From Rhizophagus irregularis (taxonomy: Eukaryota; Glomeromycota; Glomeromycetes; Glomerales; Glomeraceae), in contig NC_089458.1 in NCBI RefSeq assembly GCF_026210795.1, forward strand, positions 868,001 through 932,000: DNA of 64,000 bases, in the 5' to 3' direction. The notes under the pieces were generated by a model, which made no database searches, was not told the DNA's origin, and worked only from the letters and a program-made list of their open reading frames with translations. The position numbers and the translations under genes are program-made. Of this stretch, positions 1-11,062 are shown piece by piece. Positions within the stretch are counted from its first letter, which is position 1. Each line of letters opens with the position of its first letter.

Positions 1-924
1 TATGCTTATATACACTTTTCCTCTGCTGCTACCAAAGAATCGGCTATGGGGATCACTTGTGCTCTCAAATCTATTGGCCTTACTTGGTATGAACCAGCCG
101 AAGTCTCCTCCCTATGTTATCGTTGTGGCCGCCCTGGTTGTAATCCGGACCATTGTGCTTCATCACGTGCCCCTCAACGTCCCTCTCGTCCATGGTCTAG
201 CAATGATAAATTGCGTGAATTATATAATAAACACTTACCTCCCTCTCATCCTGCTAAACGTCATAATCGTTTTGCGCGTCCCGCTAACTCTGAATATAGA
301 TCTTATGCTGATGCCGCTGGTAGAAAAACTTCTTCCTGATCCCATTCTCGCCCTAGATCTTCACGTTCACGCTCTCGTCCAATTCATCGTCGTCCTCCTC
401 ATCGTCCTTCTCAATCTGATTTGGATCACGACATCGCTGCTATGGATGTTCCCCCTTTAATGGATTGGCAGTATATTACTGAACAAATCACTGCCATACT
501 TGAAGAGATTACTCACCTTACCACTGAATTTGCTCAACTTCAAAATCGAGTTAAATGGTTAGAAGACCAACATTCTTCCCCTCCCATTCCAAGGTCCTCG
601 CAACCTCAAGCTCCTCCTCTTCCCGAGACCGAATCTATGAATCAAGGATGGGATAATGCTAAATCTTCTGATCCTAGACGTCTTAGTGACAATCTCATGG
701 ACTTTAGTTCTCCTGCTTCACCACCAAATGGCCCCAATTTCACTGCTCAATCGCACATTCCTCTCCCTCCCTGTATGAGTTTGATCCCTGGTCCTGCCAC
801 TTCACCACAAGATCGTCTTTCTTCTCTTACTGCTACAGTTACTGAACTCACCAGAACAGTTCAACAAGGCATGGCTCAACAAAAACAATTCTTGGCTGCT
901 CGCGATAACGCGAACTCCCAATAA
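1..924 (+). pseudogene. LINE copy 1 ORF1 (gag-like RNA-binding protein), 3' part with one in-frame stop
   Basis: The frame starting at base 1 matches residues about 362 onward of the ORF1 at 9003. It holds a Cys knuckle (CYRC then GRPGCNPDHC, with Cys where the usual CCHC pattern has His), a Ser/Arg/His-rich stretch, and a C-terminal coiled coil around EEITHLTTEFAQLQNRVKWL. A TGA at 337-339 interrupts the frame, which then stays open to the TAA at 922-924. In the second copy this position is open and the stop lies elsewhere, so the TGA is a copy-specific mutation. The product would coat LINE RNA. The start lies outside the window. Confidence 0.85.
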
Positions 925-977
925 TTTTACTACCGATTATTTCCCTTTACTACTTACTCTTTTATCATAGTGTAGTA

Positions 978-3900
978 ATGATGGACAATACTAAATATAA
1001 TTTTTCTCCTCACCCTTCTCCCCTTATTAAATTTGGTCAAATTAACGTTAATGGATTATGTTCTCCGGTTCGACAACAACATTTGCTTAATTTTTTTCTT
1101 CACTCCTCTTTTGGTGCTTTGTCCTTAAATGACACCCGTCTTTCCCCTTCAAATGCTAAATTTATTTTTAATAATGAACATTCTCAGCATCATTTTAGGT
1201 CCTATTGGGCCTGTTCGACTTCTCCCCGTCTTCATGATGGCGTTGGTATTTTGTTACGAAATCCCCTTCATAAACATGTTCAAACAATTGATTCCTGGAA
1301 TGGTCGCTTTCTTAAATTAGATTTATTTTTTCATCAAACAAAAATTTTTATTATTTCTTTATATTACCCTCCTTCTGGTTCCGTTCATCAATCTATTTGT
1401 AATGATCTTATTGCCAAACTTCTTTCTTGGCTCGATCATGCCCGCACTCATAATTACTTTGTAGTTATCCTTGGCAACTTCAATATTGATGAAGTCGCTC
1501 ATTCCAACTATTCATCCAATCATTTTAAACTTCTTCGTTTACTTTCTTCTCAGTTTTTTACCGATCATCAAGCTCACTCTTCTTCCGATGGTCCTGATCC
1601 CACTTTTTATTACACTAATGGATCTTCCAGACTAGATTATATCTGGTCTTCACCTGGTTTTCCTGCTCCTAGCCTTTTTTCGCAAGTGGTTGCTTGTCCT
1701 AATCTTCTGGATCGACCTTTTACGGATCACAAAGTTCTCATTACTCTTTTTGACTTCAGTTCTTGTTTTGCCATTTTGGCTAAATCTCGGCTCAAACAGA
1801 AAAAAGAAATGCGTACTATTTTCTCTTATACTTCCACTTCAGCTGAACAATGGAATAATTTTACTGCGGAAGTGGATGATTCTCTTGGAATTTATTTAGA
1901 TAGACAATATAATTCTCGTCTTGATTTCTCTTCTCTCTCTCTTGATCGTATGTGGCATGCTTTAAAAGCTGCCATACTCAGTGCTGCAATTGAAACATTA
2001 CCTTTTCAAAAAGTCTCCAACACACACCGACATTCGTACCCTCCTGAATTAACCAAACTTATTGCTATTAACAAGTTTTTAGATCGATTTTTATATCGGC
2101 TTACTACTCATCGTTCTAATCGACCTACTCAAATTGCGCAAATGACTGCTGCTTTACCTTCTCATCTTGAAAATCTTACATCCTTGCTTCCTGATTATCT
2201 AATCCCTACCTATTCCACAACCCCTGTATCTGTATTTAAATCGTTCTTACGATCACAGAAGAATTTAGTTTCTGCCTTCTTATCTACTAAGTTCGCCCAA
2301 TATCTTACGGACTCTGTGGAATACTATACCGCATTACGTGACGAACACTTTTTGAACTCGCTCGGCACCTTTATAGATTCTGCTTTATCAGTTGAAAAAC
2401 GTTCGATTGTTCTTGACCGCGTCTTGGTTGTCCTGGACTCTACTCCTACTCTTTTAACGGACCCTTCGGATATTAAACAAGCTGCTATTACTCACTTCCA
2501 ATCAATTGTTTCTCCTCCGTTGGTCCATTATTCTTCTATCGCTTCATTTCCTGCTCGATGGCAACAAGCTTACACCCTCTTTCCAGTGTGTCCGCTTCGT
2601 TATATGATCCTGTTTTGGCACCTATTTCTCTACAAGAATGGTCTGATGTAATTTCCTCCATGCCAAATAACAAAGCTTCTGGCCCTTCAAAAATTTCTTA
2701 TGAGATGATGAAACATCTATCCGGTGATGCCTTGGATTTCTCTCTTTTACTTGCCAATACCTGCCTTTTTCGCGGTGATATTCCTGCTGATTGGCGTGAA
2801 GCAGTAGTTTATCCTATTCCTAAACCTCATGACTTTGATGCTCAGCTCAAGAACACTCGACCTATTACTCTTTTGGAAACGGTTCGAAAATGTGTAGTTA
2901 AGGTCGTCACTAATCGTCTCTCCAGCATCCTTGCTGATAGTAAGATTCTTCAAGGAGGTAACTTTGCGGGTTTACCTGGTGGTTCTACTGATGTCCCTAT
3001 TAAGATGCTTGATGCGATTATCCATCAGCACAAACATGACTCTTCTGATGATCAGGAATTATGGATCGTTTCTCAAGATATCTCTAAAGCTTTTGATTCT
3101 ATGGATTTGAATATGCTCAAATTAGCTTTAGTTAGATTACATGTTCCTGCACTTTTAGTGCAATTTATTTTGAATCTTTTTACACGACGCAACAACAAAA
3201 TTATTACATGTCATGGCGATACAGCTGCTTATCGAGTACGTGTTGGTATCGATCAAGGAGAGATTATTTCCCCTTTACTTTGGGTTATCTACTTGGATCC
3301 CTTACTTACTGTTTTGAATCAAGAAGCACGAGATCCTTTTGTCTTGAAATCTTCAGCTCTTTTAGATTATTCTCCACTTGAATTTGAACGACATTCTTTG
3401 CCAATTTCACATTTAACTTTCATGGATGATTCTACATTTGTGGCTTCCTCGAAAGCTGGAATTGAAGATCGCCTCTCTATTACTGCTGAATTTTATACTT
3501 TAAATAATGTTCAAGCTAATTCAGCTAAATATGTTCTTCTTTCATCTTCTTCCCCTTCTTCGAGGATCGATTTTGATCTTTCACCTTCTTCTTTAGTTTC
3601 CGATTTGTCACTTTCCCTTTCCTCTTTATCTTTGAATACTTCATTTCGCTTTTTAGGTGTTTGGTTTTCTCTATCCGCCTCTTCCCAATTTGTGCTTAAA
3701 CAAGCGCGCTCTATGGTTAAAGACATGGCTGCTCTCCTTGGCCCAAAAAAATTATTGGCGCAACATGTGGCCTATCTGTACAATGCTGTCCTTCTTCCAA
3801 GATTGGAATTTCGTCTTCAAACCGCTCTCTTTTCAGAAAACACTGTTCAATCAATTGTTACACCTATGTTTTCAGTTCTTAGAAGAAAAGCTGGCCTTGC

Positions 3901-5705
3901 CGCTACTACTCCATTAGCCTTGCTCTTCTTGAAACTTCCTTTCTCTATTCAGAATGCCTTCTACCGATTTCTGTCTTCTCATGTGGCTTCTTGGCAAAAA
4001 ATTTTTATTCATCCGGATTTTAGTGACTTTGCCAGTTATGCTATTTCATATCTTCAAGGCTTTTTGGGCGTGGAGAGTTGCCCAACTGTTATTAATCTAG
4101 AACCATGGTCGCATGTTGTATCTTTACGGACACATACTTTGTTCAACACCCTTTTGTTTTCTTCGCGACTAAATATCACATGGTCTCTTTTTTTTCGACC
4201 TTCGAGGCGTGATCTACAACCGGCTATACCACTCCGATCCATTTTACCACATTCTATTTTTCGATTGAGTTGGAAACTTTGGAGAAATTTGAATATTTTT
4301 TTGCTCGCTCAATTGGCTTCTCCTTGTGGACGTCATCTTATGAATTGGCCTGATCTTTGGTACCTTGGTATCGTTGGTCGTAAAGGACGAATTCCTATTT
4401 GGTTTAATTTTATTAAAAATAATTTACTTTCTTCTTCTTCTTCTTCTTTACTTTTGTCTTTGTATTTTATTAATTCTTCTTTTACTTTAGCTTCTCCTTG
4501 TTTATTAGATCATACTGTTAAAGATTATCATTTTTATCCTCAATGGGCTATTAATCTTGATTCTGCTACTCAAACTTTATCTGTTGGCCGCGTGTGTATC
4601 ACCTACAAGAAACAAAACTCGGCTATTATGTCTCATTGGCTTCCTGTATCTACCTCGGCTGATGAACGTACTTATAACCCTTGCCCTGGCTGTGCTCTTA
4701 ATATTCCAGCACTATCCAAGAAATCTGCCATCAAACAACGTTGTAATAGCGAGAAGTGCTTTTTTAATGTAATCCTATCAGAAACTGTGGGTTATCCTAC
4801 CAGAAACGCCAAAGTTTTTGCAGCTTACCTTCCCATAACTTTATCTACTTCATGGAGTTATGCTACTTCTTTGGCCCTCGTCCATTTGACGAACTCGCCC
4901 TCAACCGCTTCTTTGACCCTTTCTCCTCCTGTTGAAGACAGGATAGAAGATGATGTCTTGCCGCTTTCTGTGCAATCTTTGTATACCGATGGTTCTTTTC
5001 GTCCTGCCAAAGACTCTTTATCTTCTTCCATGGCTTCTGCTTGGATTGCTCTTGATGATGATGGATTTATCCTTGACTCTTCATCCATGCATCTTCCTTC
5101 TTGTTTCCCCTCTGCTTTACGATCTGAAATTTATGCTGTTTTATTAGGATTGAGCGCCCTCTCCCATGACTCTTCAATCTCTATTTATACTGATTGTAGT
5201 CAATTAATTTCACTATGGACAAGTTTAGTTGATTCTCCTTTCTAACCGAAGTTGCTTCGAGAACCTAATCATCTTCTTTGGCTTTCTATTCGACAACTTA
5301 TCCTGGATCGTAATCTTAAAGTCGATTTAATTAAAGTCCCTGCTCATGGCGATAACATTTACAATATACGAGCAGATTCTCTGGCAAAAGATGCTCATTC
5401 GTCTTTACAACCTACTATTCCACCTTTGGCCTTTTGTTATGCTCCATGCTTGTTAACTTTTAACTCTTTGCCTATTGACATGAATATTCGTCATTTTCTG
5501 CGCTCTATAGCAGACGCTCGTGCTCTTTTATCTTTCTGTTCATTGGCACGTTTTACTGCTCTTGGTTCTCCTTCACTTTTTGATTGGGCTGGTATATATT
5601 TTTGCCTTTCACAAATTAAAGGTTTTGCTTCGCATAAGAATGGTCGTCCTGAATTCTGGATCTTCTGTATCAAACTCCTTTTGGATATGTTGCCTACTTT
5701 AACTG
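978..5705 (+). pseudogene. LINE copy 1 ORF2 (APE endonuclease, reverse transcriptase, RNase H), broken
   Basis: ORF2 starts 53 bases after ORF1 stops, at an ATGATGG context preserved in copy 2. Domain order: an APE-type endonuclease (INVNGLCSP; LGNFNID, where the catalytic Asp of GDFN is Asn; SRLDYIWSS; FTDHK), a reverse transcriptase (NKASGPSKISYEMMKHLSG; QDISKAFDSMD; GIDQGEIISPLLW; catalytic box FMDD), and an RNase H (LYTDGSF; SEIYAVLLG; IYTDCSQ; ADSLAKDAH). A one-base deletion relative to copy 2 near 2573-2590 shifts the frame, and a TAA at 5243-5245 interrupts the RNase H region. Sequence then stays open until it runs into the hAT terminus at 5706. The endonuclease substitution, frameshift and stop each argue against activity. 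Confidence 0.9.
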
Positions 5706-8104
5706 TAGGGTTGGTAAAATAACCGTTAGTTATGAATTTGGTTAATTAACCGGTTAATTAACGGTTAGTTAACGGTTAATTAACCCATAAATAACCTGTA
5801 TATATAATTTTAAGGAAGTTAAAATAAATTTATAATTTATTAAATATTATAAAATTTTAATATATTTTATTTATTCTTCATCATCTAAATTAATAACATT
5901 TGCTTCAAATCCAAATATACTATCATTATCAGAACTATTATTATTATCATCTTCTTTATTTTCATTATCAGAACTATTATTACTATCTTCTTCATTTTCA
6001 TTAAAATTACTAATCTGTTTCTTTTTTTGTATTTTTACAAGTCTATTACACATTCGAAGATTTCCATAAATATAAACTAATTTTTTAACACGTTCATTTT
6101 TCAATCTATTTCGAATTTTATTATGAATAAAACCAAAAGTAGAAAAATTTCTTTCCTGCAGCTGCAGAAGATGTAGGAATTGAGAGAATTTTAATAGCCA
6201 GTTGTTGAAGTTTACTAGTTGGCCATGATTGCCACCATAAAGATGAATTAAGAATATTAGCAGATTTCCAAATAATTTCATTATCATAAGGTGAATTTTT
6301 ATTACGAAAATTTACCAATTCAGCAAATAATTCTACTGCTTCTTCCTGATTAAATCTTTTATTTACAAATGTTGTAAATTCTACATAACCAATAGATTCA
6401 ACTTCATCATTTTTACTTTTTTCCAAAAATTGTGGATCTAACATATAAGCTGTTATCATAATAGGATGATAAGTATATTCCCATCGCTTTGCAATAAGTT
6501 CTTGAAGTTTATCAGAAAAATTACAATCTATTTGATTAATTTGATTCATTACTTCTTTGAAATATGAATAAACATTTGAAAGAATTGAAATATCTGATTC
6601 AAATAACTTTAATGCTGAAACCATTGGTTCCATAATTTTTGTTATTATATCTAAATCTTCCCAAAACTCATCTGATAAAATATGAGCTCTTAAAGTTAAA
6701 TCCATATTTTGACGAATTCTTATATCCATTAAAGCCTGTTCAAGTGCTGTTCTTGAATTTTGAAGTGATTGAAAACAAGCAAGATGTGTTCCCCATCTTG
6801 TAAGTGCTGGTAAAACCAATGCAATTTCTTTAGAATAATTTTCTTTTTGAATACGTTTCAATTTAGCTGTTGCCTGTACATGTGCCTTAAAATAATTGAC
6901 CAACTTTTTTGCATTTTCAACAACAGATTTAATTTGATCAATCTTTAAAATATCACTAATTAAAAGATTCATTACATGAGAATTACATCCTAAACAAACA
7001 ATACTTGGATAACTATCTTCAATAATTCGCCAAGCTGCTTTCATTACACTAGCTGTATCTGTAATAACTGCTGAAAATTTATTAATACCAACAATTTCCA
7101 TTTGTTTAATAATTTCATCTGCAACCCATTTAGCTGTATGAGATTCTTCACCAGAATAAATAGCATCAAAGAATAATGGTTTTGAAGTACAAATAACAAA
7201 ATTTTGAACTGATTCTCGATTAATATTAGACCAACCATCTGAAACCATTGTAAGAGATTTAGCTTGTAAAATTTGTTCATTACATTCAGCTTTAACTTCA
7301 TCAAAAACATCATCAAGTAATTCATCAGCAAGTTTTCTTCGATTAGGTAATTTGAATGCTGGACGTAATTGTTGAAAAAACTGAATAACATAATTATTTT
7401 CAAGAAAAGAAAAAGGAACTCCAGCAGCAAATAATGCTTGAGCTAGTAAAATTTCAAGAGTATCTTGTTCTTCTTCACTCATACGATCAACAAAATTCTC
7501 AATTGTTGTATTTTTTAAATGCTTTTTTGATGTTTTTACTGTAGGAATAAAAGTAGAAGTAGTAGCATCAGAAGTTTCTAATAGTTCAGGAATTTGTTGT
7601 TTCTTTGTTTTTGCACTTTCTGGAGCTCTAGGACAACTATCATTAAGATGAACTTGCATTCTTTTAGCTGTACCTTGTTCAAAAACTTTAGAACAATAAT
7701 TACAACGTACAGAAGGATGTGTTTTTTTCTTAGACCTACTACTTTCTTCATTACTTTCTGCTTCAGTAATTATTGTCCAATGTTTCCAAACAGTTCCCTT
7801 TTTTTTTACCATGATAATGAACAATAAATTTGCAAAAAAAAAGTGTTTTTTTAAAAAAAATTTATCTTAAAAAAAAGATCATGCAATATGTAGATCATAG
7901 ATTTAATCAATATTTATATTAATTACTATTTAATTGTGTAACAAAATAATGGATTATCATTTAATCACATGATTTAAATTCTGCATTTTGATTGGCTAAT
8001 TATAAATAACGGTTAATTAACCATTTTAAATCAATCATAACTAACAAAATTAACGGTTAATTAACCATGGTTAATTAACCGTGGTTAATTAACCCCCATC
8101 CCTA
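5706..8104. mobile_element. hAT-type DNA transposon inserted in LINE copy 1
   Basis: The ends are TAGGGTTGG at 5706 and CCATCCCTA at 8104, an imperfect terminal inverted repeat of typical hAT form. Inside both ends lie clusters of a subterminal motif GGTTAATTAACC and its half-sites (5742-5785 and 8008-8095), likely transposase binding sites. A single broken hAT transposase lies on the minus strand. The flanking 8-mers (TTTAACTG and GTTGGGGT) do not match, and the LINE on either side is not contiguous (ORF2 C-terminus on the left, 3' UTR on the right), so a deletion removed the original target duplication or accompanied insertion. Confidence 0.85.
5871..7824 (-). pseudogene. hAT transposase (BED zinc finger, DUF659, hAT C-terminal domain), one frameshift
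   Basis: The frame opens at 7824 (alternative start at 7812, MVKKKG) and reads a BED-type zinc finger (residues about 40-65, CNYCSKVF then HLNDSC), the DUF659/RNase H-like core (LTMVSDGWSN; AVITDTASVMKAAW; CLGCNSHVMNLLI; ALTRWGTHL) and the approach to the hAT dimerisation region (LWWQSW; IPTSSAAA). An extra C:G pair at about 6155-6156 then shifts the frame, and the conserved ERNFSTFGF segment and acidic tail are read from the next frame down to the TAA at 5871-5873. The shift falls right before the conserved Glu of that motif, so the element is probably not autonomous. Otherwise it is little decayed, which suggests recent loss. Confidence 0.9.
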
Positions 8105-8318
8105 GTTGGGGTATGCGATTCTGTAATAGTTTAGTTTTTCTTTGCTTTAAATTTATTTTAGTTTAGATTTCTTTACTTGTATGAGTCGTGAAGCTACTCT
8201 TTTTATTTTTTATTAGTTTATTTTCTTATTTTTGTAATATTGATCGATCATGTCTTCGATGTTGAAATATAAATAAAAGATAAAGTCATAAGACTGTTTG
8301 CACAGAAAAGGATAAAAC
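8105..8318 (+). repeat. LINE copy 1 3' UTR end
   Basis: From GTTGGGGTATGCGATT to AAAAGGATAAAACT this repeats the terminal 3' UTR seen again at about 8683-8892 and 35228-35442. It is the tail of the LINE interrupted at 5705. All three copies end in GGATAAAACT with no poly(A) tail. Confidence 0.8.
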
Positions 8319-8892
8319 TTTATTTCTCCGCTTCTTAACGATTTCCAAGTTAAATTATATGGTGATATCTGGCTTTGTCGGAATGTTCTTTTCCACGCTT
8401 GGGAGGAATCGCAGGGTATTACTGCTACTTCAAAATTACGTGGCCCTTCTACAACTACCGCCTCTACTATTTCTCCTCATCATCACAACTCTTCTCTGGC
8501 GACAGTTTCTCAGGATTCCTGGATTTCCTGGATATCCTCTTCTATAATTCGGGGTGGATCATAGATCTCGCACTTGGATTTTCTGCGCTGCTTAACAGTT
8601 CAACCTCTTAGGATTTCTTTTCGGTAACGAACTGGATTTTTGGATGTTGGATAGTTGACTCACACTGGCCTTCGGGTAAAGTTGGGGTATGCGATTCTGT
8701 AATAGTTTAGTTTTTCTTTGCTTTTAATGATATTTTAGTTTAGATTCTTTACTTGTATGAGTCGTAAGCTACTCTTTTTATTTTTTATTAGTTTATTTTC
8801 TTATTTTGTAATATTGTTCGTTTATTATTTTCAAATTTTAAATATAAATAAAAGATAAAGTCAAAAGACTGTTTGCACAAGGAAAAGGATAA
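8319..8892 (+). mobile_element. 5'-truncated LINE fragment (ORF2 C-terminus plus 3' UTR)
   Basis: The fragment begins directly after the GGATAAAACT end of the previous copy. It encodes the last part of ORF2 (DIWLCRNVLFHAWEES down to WISWISSSIIRGGS and a TAG near 8561), then the 3' UTR ending GGATAAAACT at 8892. It shows the ORF2 end that is missing from copies 1 and 2. Truncation of the 5' side is typical of incomplete target-primed reverse transcription. Confidence 0.75.
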
Positions 8893-9002
8893 AACTAATA
8901 TTGCGACAAAAAATAAATAAATTTTTTTCGAAGTATTTTTATTATTTACTTCGCATTACTGCTAACTATTACATATTTTAGTTCTCCCTTCTACTTTTAG
9001 CT

Positions 9003-11006
9003 ATGACTAACAGACGAAATAATAAAGCTTCTGGTATTTCTGCTCCAAAACGTCCTGCTCAGAGTCTTCCTTCTGGCAACGTTCAAGGTCAAGGTTCTTC
9101 TGCTTCTACTCCAGGTCCTACTTCGCAACCTTCAACCGATAACTCTGCTAAACACACACGGGTTTCCTCTGAACCCGTTATGGACCAAGACAATATTTTG
9201 ACTCCTCCTGCTTCTCAAGATAATGCTTCCACTTCTTCTCCCCTTCCCGTTGATACCAACGCGTCCCCTTCAGCTCCTGACTCTGGTACTTCCCTTGATG
9301 ACTCCCAACACTTCCCCTCTAACTCTGTAGACAAAGGAAAATCTGTAGAAATTTTGCCTCCTGAACCTGAACGCGCTGCGTCTCCCAACGTGTCTACCGC
9401 TACTATACAATCTTCCCTCCTTCACTTTTATGCTGCGGCTGCGCCCTCTACTATTGAAGGATTTTGGACCCACTACAAAACCAATCGTGAAGCCTGTGAC
9501 GTGACTGACAGAGAATTCTCCTCTTTTTCTTCTTATGGTAGCAAAGCTACCACTCAAGGATCAGGCGATGATAAAATTATCATTGTCTACTTTCGTTCTA
9601 AGCCCGATATGGAAAAAGCTATCACTGCACCTATCACCTCCCTGCATGATCTACAGTTTCACAAACATGACCCATTTGCTAAAAAGGTAGATGAACAGCT
9701 TCGTACCCTAGTAGTTACCGACATCCCTCTCTTTGTCACTGATGCACAATTAAAAAGCACATTCTCTCGTTATGGTATTGTTACCCACTGCTGTACGTGT
9801 CTTTTGAAACTTTATCGCACTGCGTATATAGTTTTTAACTCTGCCACCGCCATGGACCAATTTGAAAACACGTGGGCTGTTCTTTGTACTGGACACTGTT
9901 TACGCGTCTGCCCTGCTTCTCATTCATCTGATCAACGCGCTATTAGACGCGCTCACGTAGTTCTTCTTGCCGGCCTTCCTCATGGTTCTGTTACCACTGA
10001 CCTTTCTGAAATTGCCAAAGAAATTTTCGCTAAAAGCGTTAACATCCCTTTCTCCTATAATTCCTACAACCCTAAACCTGACGCTTATGTACACTTTTCC
10101 TCTGCTGCTACTAAAGAATCGGCTATGGGGATTACTTGTGCTCTCAAATCTATTGGCCTTACTTGGCATAAACCTACTGAAGTCTCCTCTCTTTGCCATC
10201 GTTGTGGTCGCCTAGGTAGTAATCCGGATAGATGTGCTTCGTCACGTGCTCCTCAACGTCCCTCTCGTCCGTGGTCTAGCAATGATAAATTGCGTGAATT
10301 ATATAACAAACACTTACCTCCCTCTCACCCCGCTAAACGCCATAATCATTTTGCACGTCCTGATAATTCCTGACAAAAATCTTATGCTGATGCTGCTGGT
10401 AGAAGAGCTCCCTTCCGCTCCCAGTCCCACCCCAGATCTTTCCGTTCACGCTCTCAGCATAATATCCATCGTCATCGTCTTCATCGTCCTTCTCAATCTG
10501 AATTGGATCATGACATAGCCGCAATGGATATTCCACCTTTAATGGATTGGCAACATATCACTGATCAAATCACTATCATACTTGAAGAAATTACTTACCT
10601 CACCACAGAATTTGCCCAACTTCAAAATCGAGTTAAATGGCTAGAAGACCAACATTCTTCCCCTCCTATTTCAAGGTCTCAGCAACCTCAAGCTTCCCTT
10701 GCCCCTGAATTTGAATCTACGAACCAAGGATGGGATAATATTGAACCCTCTGATCCTAGACGTCTTAATGACAACCTTATGGATTTTAGTTCTCCTGTTT
10801 CACCATCGAATGGTCCAAATTTCACTGCTCATTCACATATTCCTCTCCCTCCCCGTATGAGTTTGATCCCTGGTCCTGCCACATCACCACAAGATTGCCT
10901 TTCCTCCCTTACTGCTACAGTTACTGAACTCACTAAAACAGTTCAACAAGGCATGGCTCAACAAAAACAATTCTTGGCTGCTCGTGATAACGCGAACCCC
11001 CAATAA
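9003..11006 (+). pseudogene. LINE copy 2 ORF1 (gag-like, two RRM-like folds, zinc knuckle, coiled coil), one in-frame stop
   Basis: The ATG at 9003 opens a frame continuous to the TAA at 11004-11006 except for a TGA at 10371-10373, about 667 codons in all. The N-terminal 130 residues are Ser/Pro/Thr/Asn-rich and disordered. Two RRM-like folds follow (around LRTLVVTDIPLFVTDAQL, and around HVVLLAGLPHG with DAYVHFSSAA), then a knuckle CHRCGRLGSNPDRC with Ser at the usual His, an Arg/Ser/His-rich linker, and a coiled coil (EEITYLTTEFAQLQNRVKWL). Copy 1 reads Glu where copy 2 has the stop, so the lesion is copy-specific. Its role would be RNA binding and particle formation. Confidence 0.88.
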
Positions 11007-11062
11007 TTGTTGATTATTAATTATCCTCCTTTACTACTTACGCTCTTTATCATAGTGTAGTA

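Larger units (their letters stand above)
1..5705 (+). mobile_element. LINE (non-LTR retrotransposon) copy 1, left-truncated by the window and cut by a hAT insertion
   Basis: Two consecutive reading frames (ORF1 with a zinc knuckle and coiled coil; ORF2 with endonuclease, reverse transcriptase and RNase H) are about 90 percent alike by eye to the copy at 8893-14232, which defines the family. The layout of gag-like ORF1, APE endonuclease, reverse transcriptase and RNase H places it near the I/Tad group of LINEs. The 5' end lies outside the window. The 3' end is missing at 5705, where a hAT element begins, and the terminal 3' UTR resumes only at 8105. The last part of ORF2 between these points is absent. 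Both ORFs carry disabling mutations, so this copy is dead. Confidence 0.9.

Noticed and set aside
8359-8611. Two ORFs of 62 and 78 residues
   Set aside because: Out-of-frame shadows of the LINE ORF2 C-terminus, which reads in the third frame to WISWISSSIIRGGS.
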